Shown: positions 14,495-21,224 of the stretch, piece after piece
Position numbering within the stretch: the first letter of the stretch is position 1
How the letters are laid out: the number at the start of each line of letters is the position of its first letter
DNA from: Deltaproteobacteria bacterium
GTDB taxonomy: Bacteria > Desulfobacterota > BSN033 > UBA1163
Reading direction: 5' to 3'
NCBI GenBank assembly: GCA_016875255.1
Contig: VGRU01000039.1
Location: 1-21,224 of the forward strand
DNA: 21,224 bases
The notes under the pieces: generated by a model
Database searches by the model: none
Told to the model about the DNA's origin: nothing
What the model saw: the letters and a program-made list of their open reading frames with translations, nothing else
Translations under genes and position numbers: made by a program

Positions 14495-16531
14495 TTATTT
14501 CCCAAACGGTTCAGGAGAAGGGTTCATCTTTTCAGGTTCGATTGATTTGGCGACAAGATTGAAAATCAGGCTGAAATCGAAAGGTTTGGAGATGACAAAA
14601 TCGACTCCGCTCTCCAATTTTTTTGCCTCGTCGATCTCCATCCCCCATCCCGTGATCATCCCGACCGGCGTATTTGGACTCATCCCCTTAATGGCTTTGC
14701 ACACTTCCCAACCTGACATACTGGGCATTCCCAAATCGGTTAAAACGAGATCAAAACCTCTCTCCTGAAAGAGTTTAAGCCCATGCTCTCCGGAATGGGC
14801 CTCACTGACTTGATGGTTCAATCTTGAGAGCCTGCGGGAAAGGACTTCTCTCACCTGTTCTTCGTCATCAATCACCAATATCCTGGCCTCTCTGGCCGCT
14901 GGTGTGACCTTCTCCGATGGCTCAGACTTCTTTTCCGCCTCATGACCGTCCGCATGAAGGGAGATGGTGAAAGTCGCCCCTTTTTCCGGTTCGCTCTCAA
15001 CTTGAATCTCGCCTCCGAACCGTTTGATGATTCCGTAGGCCATACTTAATCCCAGCCCCGAATTCGTAAAGGGTTTTGTGGTGAAGAAGGGTTCGAAAAT
15101 TTTCTTCCTGACCTCCTCCGTCATTCCTATGCCGGTATCCGACACCTGAATGCAAACGTTCCCCGACTCCTGGAATGTTCTGATTTCGATTCTCCCCCCT
15201 CCGGGCATGGCCTCAATGGCATTGAAGATCATATTAGTGATCACTTCCCTCAGTTCCGAGGCATTGCCTGCCGCATGAGGAATTTTTTCAAAGCGGGTGA
15301 CCATTTCAATAGGGGCTCCCTTGCCCTGGGTTTCATCCCTCCATTTTGGACGGGTGGTTTGAACCGTTTCATTCACAATGGCGTTGATATCTATCTTGTA
15401 AAGGTCTTGCAGCGCTTTGTTCCTTGTGAACTCCAGAAGGCGGCGGGCAGTCTGAGAACTGTTCTTGACCGTTTTTTCAATGATCTTTAATGCTTCCACC
15501 TGTTCCGGATCGTTCGCGCCGAGCAAGAGTAACTGGGTATTTCCGAGGATAATGGACAGGGCGTTGTTAAAATCGTGAGCCACCCCGTTGGCCATCTCTC
15601 CTACGGCCCTCAGTTTTTCGGCCTGAAGGAGCTGCTCTTCCATCTTACGTTTCTCAGTGATGTCCTTCAGGAATGCAATCGTGTTCGTATTCCCATGATA
15701 ATCGAGAATCGTCGTGGAGCTGACTTCCACATTCCGCACCTCTTTGTTTTTCCGGAGGATATTGATCTCATATCGGGGCGGCGCCTCCGCTCCTCTTTGA
15801 CGCAGGAGACTTCTCTCTGTCAGAATTTGCCGGCTTCTCTCGTCGAGGAAGTCCAGAAATTCGGTTCCGACCAGCTCTTCTCTTTGAAAACCTAAAAGCT
15901 CGGCCAGCCTCTCATTCACATAGGTCAACCGAAAGTCCTCTCCCATCACCAGCACGCCGTCGAGTGCACTCTCAACCACCGTCCTATACCGTTCTTCGGA
16001 TCTCACATTCTCGACGATGTTAGCCAGGCGTCTCCCTGCGATTTCGAATAACTGAAGGTCTTCATCCGAAAAGGCGTTTTGCCTCTGGCTTTGAGCGTCG
16101 AGGATCCCTATCACTTTTCCACCCACTTCGAGGGGAACGCACATGTCAGAAAGAATGAACTCTCCGTTGCCGATACATCTTGGATCGTTTAGGACATCAT
16201 TGACCAGAAGCGACTTCCCATTCGCAGCTACCCATCCGGCGATGCCCTTTGCCATGCTGGGAGGGGGAGCCGCAATTGCATGAGCTGAAAAACCAATCGA
16301 AGAGGGATGCAGGGTGAAGCGGCCTGTCGATTCATCGATTAATAGCACGGAGAGTTTTTCAAAGTTAAAAAAGTCGTTAAGGGCTATGGTGATCTCACTT
16401 AACATCTGGTCGAAATTGAACGCTGAATGCGAGATCTTGGTCATCTCGTAGAGGATGGTCAATTCGTCCAGCTTCTTCTTCGTCTCCTTGTAAAGCAATG
16501 CCATTGGGTTTGACGCAGGGGTTCTCACCAT
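14495..16531 (-). CDS. Hybrid histidine kinase, GAF-PAS-HisKA-HATPase-REC
   Basis: 678 residues, cytoplasmic. A short coiled start, GAF (about 25-175), PAS (180-292, ending DITEKRKMEE), HisKA with H319 in NGVAHDFNNALS, HATPase (N437, D465-TGIGM, G-box TNSGLGLSM near 489-497), and a C-terminal receiver (D555-D556, acceptor D599, T627, K649). It is the same HDFNN class as the kinases at 1631-3556 and 10588-12996, but with a more divergent H-box. AGGAGGGG lies upstream of ATG 16531. A sigma-54-like promoter sits about 90 bases upstream, so expression probably depends on an enhancer-binding protein. No cognate response regulator is adjacent; the haem sensor gene follows on the same strand after about 220 bases. 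Confidence 0.93.
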   Translation of the reverse strand: MVRTPASNPMALLYKETKKKLDELTILYEMTKISHSAFNFDQMLSEITIALNDFFNFEKLSVLLIDESTGRFTLHPSSIGFSAHAIAAPPPSMAKGIAGWVAANGKSLLVNDVLNDPRCIGNGEFILSDMCVPLEVGGKVIGILDAQSQRQNAFSDEDLQLFEIAGRRLANIVENVRSEERYRTVVESALDGVLVMGEDFRLTYVNERLAELLGFQREELVGTEFLDFLDERSRQILTERSLLRQRGAEAPPRYEINILRKNKEVRNVEVSSTTILDYHGNTNTIAFLKDITEKRKMEEQLLQAEKLRAVGEMANGVAHDFNNALSIILGNTQLLLLGANDPEQVEALKIIEKTVKNSSQTARRLLEFTRNKALQDLYKIDINAIVNETVQTTRPKWRDETQGKGAPIEMVTRFEKIPHAAGNASELREVITNMIFNAIEAMPGGGRIEIRTFQESGNVCIQVSDTGIGMTEEVRKKIFEPFFTTKPFTNSGLGLSMAYGIIKRFGGEIQVESEPEKGATFTISLHADGHEAEKKSEPSEKVTPAAREARILVIDDEEQVREVLSRRLSRLNHQVSEAHSGEHGLKLFQERGFDLVLTDLGMPSMSGWEVCKAIKGMSPNTPVGMITGWGMEIDEAKKLESGVDFVISKPFDFSLIFNLVAKSIEPEKMNPSPEPFGK

Positions 16532-16618
16532 TGAACATCCCCTCCTGATAGGTTCCTCGGCCTCATCTTCCCCGAAACTGCGATGGAAAGGAAAAATGAG
16601 GTAGGTTTACCCTCTGAT

Positions 16619-16634
16619 TGCATCTCCTGTGCCA
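16619..16634 (-). promoter_or_regulatory. Sigma-54-type (-24/-12) promoter
   Basis: Minus strand reads TGGCACAGGAGATGCA: a perfect TGGCAC -24 box and ATGCA at -12, with GG and GC exactly ten bases apart. Transcription would start about 75 bases ahead of ATG 16531. The AT-rich stretch 16640-16760 upstream could hold activator or IHF sites. No activator gene is in the window. Confidence 0.6.
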
Positions 16635-16787
16635 TAAGTGTAGTCATCATAAAAAATTAGCATGACCATCTTGTAACATATTGATTTTAATTAATAATAT
16701 AATTAAGCTTGGCATAACAACTGCCAACGATATGCTATTTTATAAGGCTGATATTTCCTGCGATTTAACCGATATGGTGTCATTAAA

Positions 16788-16839
16788 TTGACGTTTTATC
16801 GTCAAAAAAATTTGGCTTACTGCCCCAAAAATATGGGGC
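16788..16839 (-). terminator. Possible terminator after the EAL-HDOD gene
   Basis: Reading the minus strand downstream of the stop at 16855: a stem GCCCCA / TGGGGC (16839-16822), a T7 run, then a second stem TTGACG / CGTCAA (16805-16788) followed by TTTAA. The first stem is not directly followed by the T run, so termination efficiency is uncertain. Confidence 0.4.
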
Positions 16840-16854
16840 TATCAGACCGCGAGG

Positions 16855-18066
16855 CTACAAGGCTGAAAAACCTGAGCTCCATTGGGCAGCCATCGTATAG
16901 AGGCGGGCGGCTTTCTCCTCATCGATCCCAAGCTTGACCCCCCTTTCATAGAGCTTATTCCATTCTCCTCTTTCATAAGAGAGCACATATTGGTAAACTT
17001 CTCCCAACCGGTTCTCTTCTCCCAACAAGGCCTTCTTGATCTCCTCCGCAATCGGAATATCCATGAGAATTTCGGAAATCGGCCGGCTGAGGATGGCGTC
17101 GATCATCGAGAACATTCCCGTGAGGAAAAGGTCTTCTCTACGATGAGAGAGTCCAACAAAGGATCCAAGTGATTCACAGAATTTCGCCCGGAGGATGGAT
17201 TGGGTAACCACCTCCTCGGGTTTATCTTCTCCAAGGGTTGCCAGCGTGACGAGCGTGATCCACTTTCTGATCTCCTTCTCTCCTAACAACAGAAGGGCCT
17301 GTTTGAGGGAGGAGATCTTATTTCTCAGCCCGAAGAATGCGGAATTGATATAGCGAAGGAGTTTGAACGAAAGCGAGACTTCTCTCTTGACGATCTCTGT
17401 CAGTTTCCCGAAATCGAGTTCGGACCGGCTGATTTCTCGAAGTATATTCAGGTAATGGAGCTTGAACCCCGGGATATCTTTTCCTGAAATGATCCTTGGT
17501 TTGCTGAAAAAATAGCCCTGGCAGTAGGTGTAGCCTGTCTTCCTTGCTTCTTCAAGCATTTCCAAGGTCTCCACCTTCTCGGCCAGAAACCGGATTCCCA
17601 AAGGCCCGAATTGCTTAACCAGGCCGCTTCGGACCTTCTTCTCCGTCGATAAGAAATCAACCTTTATAAAGTCCGTCAAATGGATTAGAGGCAGGAATCG
17701 GTCATCGTAGACAAAATCGTCCATGGCCAGGAGGTAGCCAGCCCGTTTCAATTTTGCGCAGGCAGCCACCACATCGCCATCCGGAACAACATTCTCAAGA
17801 ATCTCTATGACGATCCGCTCTTTCGGGACGAGATAGAGAAACTCTTCGAGGAGAATGTCCCTTGTGATATTGATAAAAGCCCTCTTCCCTCCGGTCAATG
17901 ACTGGAGGTCCATTAAAAAAAAACTGTCTGAGATGACCTTGGAGGTGGCCTGGTTGGGGTCCGTGTGCCGAAAGACATTCTCTAATCCCGAACGGAAGAG
18001 AAGTTCATAGCCATAGACATTCTGATTGAGATCGAAGATGGGCTGTCTGGCAATGAAGGTGTCCAT
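16855..18066 (-). CDS. EAL-HDOD signalling protein (YuxH/COG3434 type)
   Basis: 403 residues. The N-terminal EAL-family domain (1-195) starts FIARQPIFDLNQNVYGYELL; the catalytic E-A-L is E21-L-L, with a DDF at 116-118, KVD at 135-137, E163-K164 and Q183-GYFFSKP. Several but not all c-di-GMP phosphodiesterase residues remain, as is usual for this family, so activity is doubtful and binding possible. The C-terminal HDOD domain (200-395) lacks an HD pair (MFSMIDAIL in that place). This two-domain form is common in proteobacteria and probably acts as a c-di-GMP-linked scaffold. The ATG is unusual: it is formed by the last unit of an eight-base repeat array (18065-18104) and has no Shine-Dalgarno sequence. 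No other in-frame start near the domain's beginning is better. Confidence 0.9.
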   Translation of the reverse strand: MDTFIARQPIFDLNQNVYGYELLFRSGLENVFRHTDPNQATSKVISDSFFLMDLQSLTGGKRAFINITRDILLEEFLYLVPKERIVIEILENVVPDGDVVAACAKLKRAGYLLAMDDFVYDDRFLPLIHLTDFIKVDFLSTEKKVRSGLVKQFGPLGIRFLAEKVETLEMLEEARKTGYTYCQGYFFSKPRIISGKDIPGFKLHYLNILREISRSELDFGKLTEIVKREVSLSFKLLRYINSAFFGLRNKISSLKQALLLLGEKEIRKWITLVTLATLGEDKPEEVVTQSILRAKFCESLGSFVGLSHRREDLFLTGMFSMIDAILSRPISEILMDIPIAEEIKKALLGEENRLGEVYQYVLSYERGEWNKLYERGVKLGIDEEKAARLYTMAAQWSSGFSAL

Positions 18067-18360
18067 AGTCTAATAGTCACATAGTCTTATAGTCGAATCG
18101 TCTTACACCTAAATTGAGCGATTCTTTTTGAAAACATCATTAGCTACAGGCTTCATCTCGGGTTTAAAATCACCCAGCGGGTGATTTGTAGCGCAAGGCT
18201 TTAGCCTTGCTTGCCTGCCGCCCGCCTGCCGGACGGGCAGGCAGGCAGGGATCAGAAGCAACCCTAAAGGGTTGCGCTACAATGAAATTTAAAAAAATCG
18301 CTCAATTTAGGTTATAGTCATTTGACCATCCGACTACTCAACGATATGACTATTTGACTA
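18065..18360. repeat. Composite palindromic element with octamer arrays at both ends
   Basis: The element is symmetrical. Left end: five eight-base units of type ATAGTCNN (18065-18104), then CCTAAATTGAGCGATT (18108-18123). Right end, read inward on the minus strand: similar TAGTC-type eight-base units (18312-18360), then the same 16 bases (18311-18296). Inside are nested stems: AAATCACCC-AGC-GGGTGATTT (18167-18187), TTGTAGCGCAA / TTGCGCTACAA (18186-18196 / 18272-18282), GCAAGGCT-TT-AGCCTTGC (18193-18210), a CCTGCC/GGCAGG-rich stem (about 18211-18249), and GCAACCCT-AA-AGGGTTGC (18258-18275). It fills almost the whole gap between the phosphorylase stop (18367) and the EAL-HDOD start (18066). 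It has no coding capacity and is probably a non-autonomous mobile repeat. Confidence 0.8.
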
Positions 18361-18366
18361 CCCTTC

Positions 18367-20919
18367 CTAACCCCAGAAGATCAATCCCATGGAGTAGGGA
18401 TTGGCGAGCAATGGATGAAAAGGAAGGATGCGGATTCGAAAACCGAAACGGCCCACGGACTGACAGGATATCTCTCCCTTGAAGGTGATGATGTCCCCAT
18501 TTTGACAAGAAGGCTGAAGCGAAAGGGTTGTCCGGCTGAGAAAATCCGCCTTCGAATCGACTGGACCGTAATAGGCTTCTACGGCGAGGTCCTGCGGGGC
18601 CAGTCCAGGCATGGACAGATCCACTTCTATAGGAAGAGCATCTCCGAGGACAAACCCTTTCCTTGAATCGCTTCTCTTCCCCACAATCCCGATCCGATTC
18701 CAGTTCTTTCTCAAACGGTCCATCCATGCGGTCAACTCCAGGTGACCTCTGAAATTTTCTTCCTGGATCTTATCCCATCTCAAGGAGGAAGGAATATAGA
18801 AACGATGGAGATAGTCCTGAACCATCCGGTGTGAGTTAAAATAGGCAGCCAGGGTCTTCATGGACTGTTTCATCATCCTGATCCATTCCCGTGGAAGATT
18901 GTCCTTTCCTCTTTCATAAAAGAGGGGAACGATCTCCTTTTCCAGGAGGTTATAGACGGCATGGCTCTCAATCTCGTCCTGACCTTTCTGATCCTCATAT
19001 TCCTCACCGCTTCCAATCGCCCAGCCCAGCCCGGGTGCATATCCTTCCACCCACCATCCATCGAGAATGCTCAGATTGAGCGCTCCATTGGCCGCCGCCT
19101 TCATCCCGCTCGTTCCACACGCCTCAAGCGGGCGGCGGGGGTTGTTGAGCCAGACGTCAACCCCCTGAACGAGATAACGGGCCACATTGAGATCGTAATC
19201 TTCTATGAAGACGATTCGATGTTTGAATCGGGGCTGGCCGGCCAGATGGACGATGTTCTGAATCACCTCCTTCCCCGGATGATCCTGGGGATGGGCTTTG
19301 CCCGCAAAGATGATCTGAACGGGTCTTTGAAAATCATTGAGGAGATTGGAAAGCCTCTCCGGATCGCTCAGGATCATATCCCCCCGTTTATATGTGGCAA
19401 ACCGCCTTGCAAACCCGATGGTCAACGCCCCCGGGTTCAACGCCTCCGCCGCTGTCTGAATTTCTCCCTTGTTCGCCCCCTGGTGGAGAAGCTGATCCAT
19501 AAGCCTCCGTCTCGCAAAGCTGATCAGCCGCTCTCGTCTCCGTTCATGAGTCCGCCAGAGCTCCGAATCAGGGATCCGCTCCACCCTCTCCCAGATTTTT
19601 CTGTTATCGGGATCCTCTGCCCATCGTCTGCCTAAATAACGGTGCAGAAGGCCGGTGAGGTCACTGGAGATCCATGACGGAATATGGATGCCATTGGTGA
19701 TGGCGTCGATCGGGATATCCGACTCGGGCAACTGGGGCCATAAGTGGCTCCACATTCGACGGGAGACGGCGCCATGGAGCTGGCTGACTCCGTTTGACTG
19801 TGCCGAATGCCTGAGCGCCAGGACCGCCATATTAAAAGAGGAGTCTGCGCCCCCTGATCCCTGACTGCCAAGTTTCATGAAATCGTCGAGCGAGATGCCA
19901 AGGGAAGCGATATATCGTCCGAACACAAGAGAGATCAGATTCCGATCAAAGACATCGATCCCCGCGGGGACAGGGGTATGGGTCGTAAAAACGCTGTTCG
20001 TATAGACGGCCTCTCGCGCCTCTTCAAAAGAGAGACTGTATTTCTCCATGAGACAGCGGATCCTCTCGACGACGGCGAATGCGGAGTGGCCTTCATTCAT
20101 ATGAAAAACTGAAGGTCTCACACCCAGGCGGTCCAGGGCTCTGATCCCGCCAATCCCGAGGACGGCTTCCTGTTTCAACCGCATTGCTCCGTCTCCTCCG
20201 TAAAGAGCGGAGGTGATATTCCGATCCCTCTCCTCATTTTCGACCGTATTGGTATCGAGCAACCATAGGGGGATTCTTCCCACTCCGACTTTCCAGATCC
20301 GAACCTTAACTTTCCTCTCCTCAATCTCCACCTCAACGGATAGAGGCGATCCCTGTTCATCCCTTTCGAGTTCAACCGGAAGGATGTGGAAATCGTTATC
20401 CGGATAAGTCTCCAATTGCCAACCATCTGCGTTCAGATACTGTCGAAAATAGCCCTTTTGGTAGAGAAGTCCCACGCCCACCATATTGATGCAGAGGTCG
20501 CTGGCAGACTTCAGGTGATCACCCGAAAGAACTCCGAGACCTCCGGAATAGATGGGAAGACAGTCCGTAAGACCGTATTCTGCAGAGAAGTAAGCCACGG
20601 TAAACTCGACAGGGGTTTGCAGGCCGAAATCATAAGGCTTCCTCTCCTTGCAATAATGACGGAACTCCTGATGGATGCGGTTCATCTCAAGAAGAAATCC
20701 CTCATCGTGAAGCATCTCTTCGAGCCGCTCCCTTCCTAATCGGCCGAGCATGGCGATTGGGTTATGCCCGGTCTCCTCCCAGAGATTCGAATCAATGGAC
20801 CGGAAAAGGTCGATGGCCTCGATGTTCCAGCAGAACCAGATGTTTCGCGCGATCTCCTCCAAGGGTTTTAGCCTTTCCGGAATTTGTGGAATCACCGTGT
20901 AGAGTGTAATCTCTTTCAT
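18367..20919 (-). CDS. glgP: Alpha-glucan (glycogen/maltodextrin) phosphorylase, DUF3417 type
   Basis: 850 residues, cytoplasmic. GT35-family phosphorylase that releases glucose-1-phosphate from alpha-1,4-glucans. The N-terminal 100 residues are the DUF3417 segment (IARNIWFCWNIEAIDLFRSI), typical of the short bacterial/archaeal phosphorylase type. Core motifs include AYFSAEYGLTDCLPIYSGGL (110-128), HMNEGHSAF (273-281), GFARRFATYKR (502-512) and the pyridoxal-phosphate site E599-ACGTSGMK607-AAANGALN. The C-terminus (about 740-850) is a beta-rich extension also seen in family members. GAGGA lies about nine bases before ATG 20919. Length is normal and all key residues are present. It is not obviously related to the signalling genes downstream, from which it is separated by the repeat element; its operon partners, if any, are not in view. 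Confidence 0.95.
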   Translation of the reverse strand: MKEITLYTVIPQIPERLKPLEEIARNIWFCWNIEAIDLFRSIDSNLWEETGHNPIAMLGRLGRERLEEMLHDEGFLLEMNRIHQEFRHYCKERKPYDFGLQTPVEFTVAYFSAEYGLTDCLPIYSGGLGVLSGDHLKSASDLCINMVGVGLLYQKGYFRQYLNADGWQLETYPDNDFHILPVELERDEQGSPLSVEVEIEERKVKVRIWKVGVGRIPLWLLDTNTVENEERDRNITSALYGGDGAMRLKQEAVLGIGGIRALDRLGVRPSVFHMNEGHSAFAVVERIRCLMEKYSLSFEEAREAVYTNSVFTTHTPVPAGIDVFDRNLISLVFGRYIASLGISLDDFMKLGSQGSGGADSSFNMAVLALRHSAQSNGVSQLHGAVSRRMWSHLWPQLPESDIPIDAITNGIHIPSWISSDLTGLLHRYLGRRWAEDPDNRKIWERVERIPDSELWRTHERRRERLISFARRRLMDQLLHQGANKGEIQTAAEALNPGALTIGFARRFATYKRGDMILSDPERLSNLLNDFQRPVQIIFAGKAHPQDHPGKEVIQNIVHLAGQPRFKHRIVFIEDYDLNVARYLVQGVDVWLNNPRRPLEACGTSGMKAAANGALNLSILDGWWVEGYAPGLGWAIGSGEEYEDQKGQDEIESHAVYNLLEKEIVPLFYERGKDNLPREWIRMMKQSMKTLAAYFNSHRMVQDYLHRFYIPSSLRWDKIQEENFRGHLELTAWMDRLRKNWNRIGIVGKRSDSRKGFVLGDALPIEVDLSMPGLAPQDLAVEAYYGPVDSKADFLSRTTLSLQPSCQNGDIITFKGEISCQSVGRFGFRIRILPFHPLLANPYSMGLIFWG

Positions 20920-21008
20920 TTTGATTCATCCTCGAAGACAGTGTAAAGGTAAAGGTTACAGTCACGAAGCCCGTATCGGTTAAAAAGGTTACGTTTGTCG
21001 TTATCGAA

Positions 21009-21114
21009 GCTCGTATCGATGCTCGTCAAAGATTCTCGAAACTCGAGTTTCTTGTTCCGAGCTTCGGGCTTCCCCGGCCCGCCCTGTTAATAGGCCGGGG
21101 CGGGCGATACGAGC
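21009..21114. repeat. Inverted-repeat cluster upstream of the phosphorylase gene
   Basis: GCTCGTATCG (21009-21018) and CGATACGAGC (21105-21114) are perfect 10-bp outer arms. Inside are a 14-bp palindrome GAAACTCGAGTTTC (21038-21051) and a GC-rich stem CCCCGGCC / GGCCGGGG (21072-21079 / 21093-21100). Variants of the GAAGCTCG/GAAACTCG word recur on both strands to about 21140. No gene is visible in 20920-21224; promoter elements for the phosphorylase may be in here but I cannot place them. Confidence 0.6.
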
Positions 21115-21224
21115 ATCATCACCGATAAACGAGTTTCGACGGAGTCCCTATGACCTTAAACAACGGGCATCGTCACCGTGACCGTTGGACGTTACTCTTC
21201 TCGCTCCTCCGGTCTGTTTGAAAG

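Noticed and set aside
14349..14768. 139-codon plus-strand frame
   Set aside because: It is mostly antisense to the receiver domain of the GAF-PAS kinase, and no upstream ribosome site is seen.
18961..19635. 224-codon plus-strand frame
   Set aside because: It is antisense to the conserved core of the phosphorylase and arises from codon bias in that gene.
1..21224. CRISPR array, tRNA, rRNA or prophage genes
   Set aside because: No regularly spaced direct repeats of CRISPR size, no cloverleaf or rRNA sequence and no phage structural genes were seen; the octamer arrays are too short and have no spacers.

Overview
The window looks like a chromosomal segment of an environmental Gram-negative bacterium, most likely a deltaproteobacterial (Desulfobacterota-type) lineage. 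Grounds: several PAS/GAF hybrid histidine kinases with HDFNN-type H-boxes, HDOD proteins, a DUF3365 haem sensor ending in the 'LPICASCKK' cysteine motif, a DUF3417-type glucan phosphorylase, sigma-54-like promoters, and many intergenic palindromic repeats. The taxon is an inference; there is no rRNA or marker gene here.

Layout. (1) 1-1630: the start of a tiny cysteine protein on the minus strand, a palindromic repeat, a decayed MNT/HEPN toxin-antitoxin pair, a stand-alone receiver protein, and a roughly 200-bp long-inverted-repeat element that could be a structured RNA. (2) 7228-1631, minus strand: a tight six-gene run of HTH protein, small HD-GYP/HDOD-associated domain protein, HDOD protein, hybrid kinase with GAF-like sensor, free Hpt protein, and REC-PAS-kinase-REC protein. 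It reads as a multistep phosphorelay operon. (3) 7926-7469, minus: two small proteins behind a sigma-54-like promoter; the second is a paralogue of the cysteine protein at the left edge. (4) 8304-10550, plus: a strong sigma-70-like promoter, a branched-chain-amino-acid-type binding protein, and the N-terminal part of a membrane sensor cut off by an IS200/IS605-type insertion whose transposase is itself frameshifted. (5) 16531-10588, minus: three separately promoted signalling genes (GAF-PAS-kinase-REC; DUF3365 haem sensor; GAF-PAS-PAS-kinase-REC). (6) 18066-16855, minus: an EAL-HDOD protein. (7) a composite palindromic element, then an alpha-glucan phosphorylase (20919-18367), then more short repeats to the right edge.

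Functionally this is a signalling island. It holds three hybrid kinases with terminal receivers and a fourth that begins and ends with one, but the only phosphorelay outputs visible are the Hpt protein and a lone receiver. The only DNA-binding protein is a small excisionase-like HTH. The final targets of the relays must lie elsewhere or act by protein contact. The clearest unexplained signals are the paired Cys-motif microproteins with a conserved translation leader, the nested palindromic element at 18065-18360, and the long-inverted-repeat element at 1417-1614.
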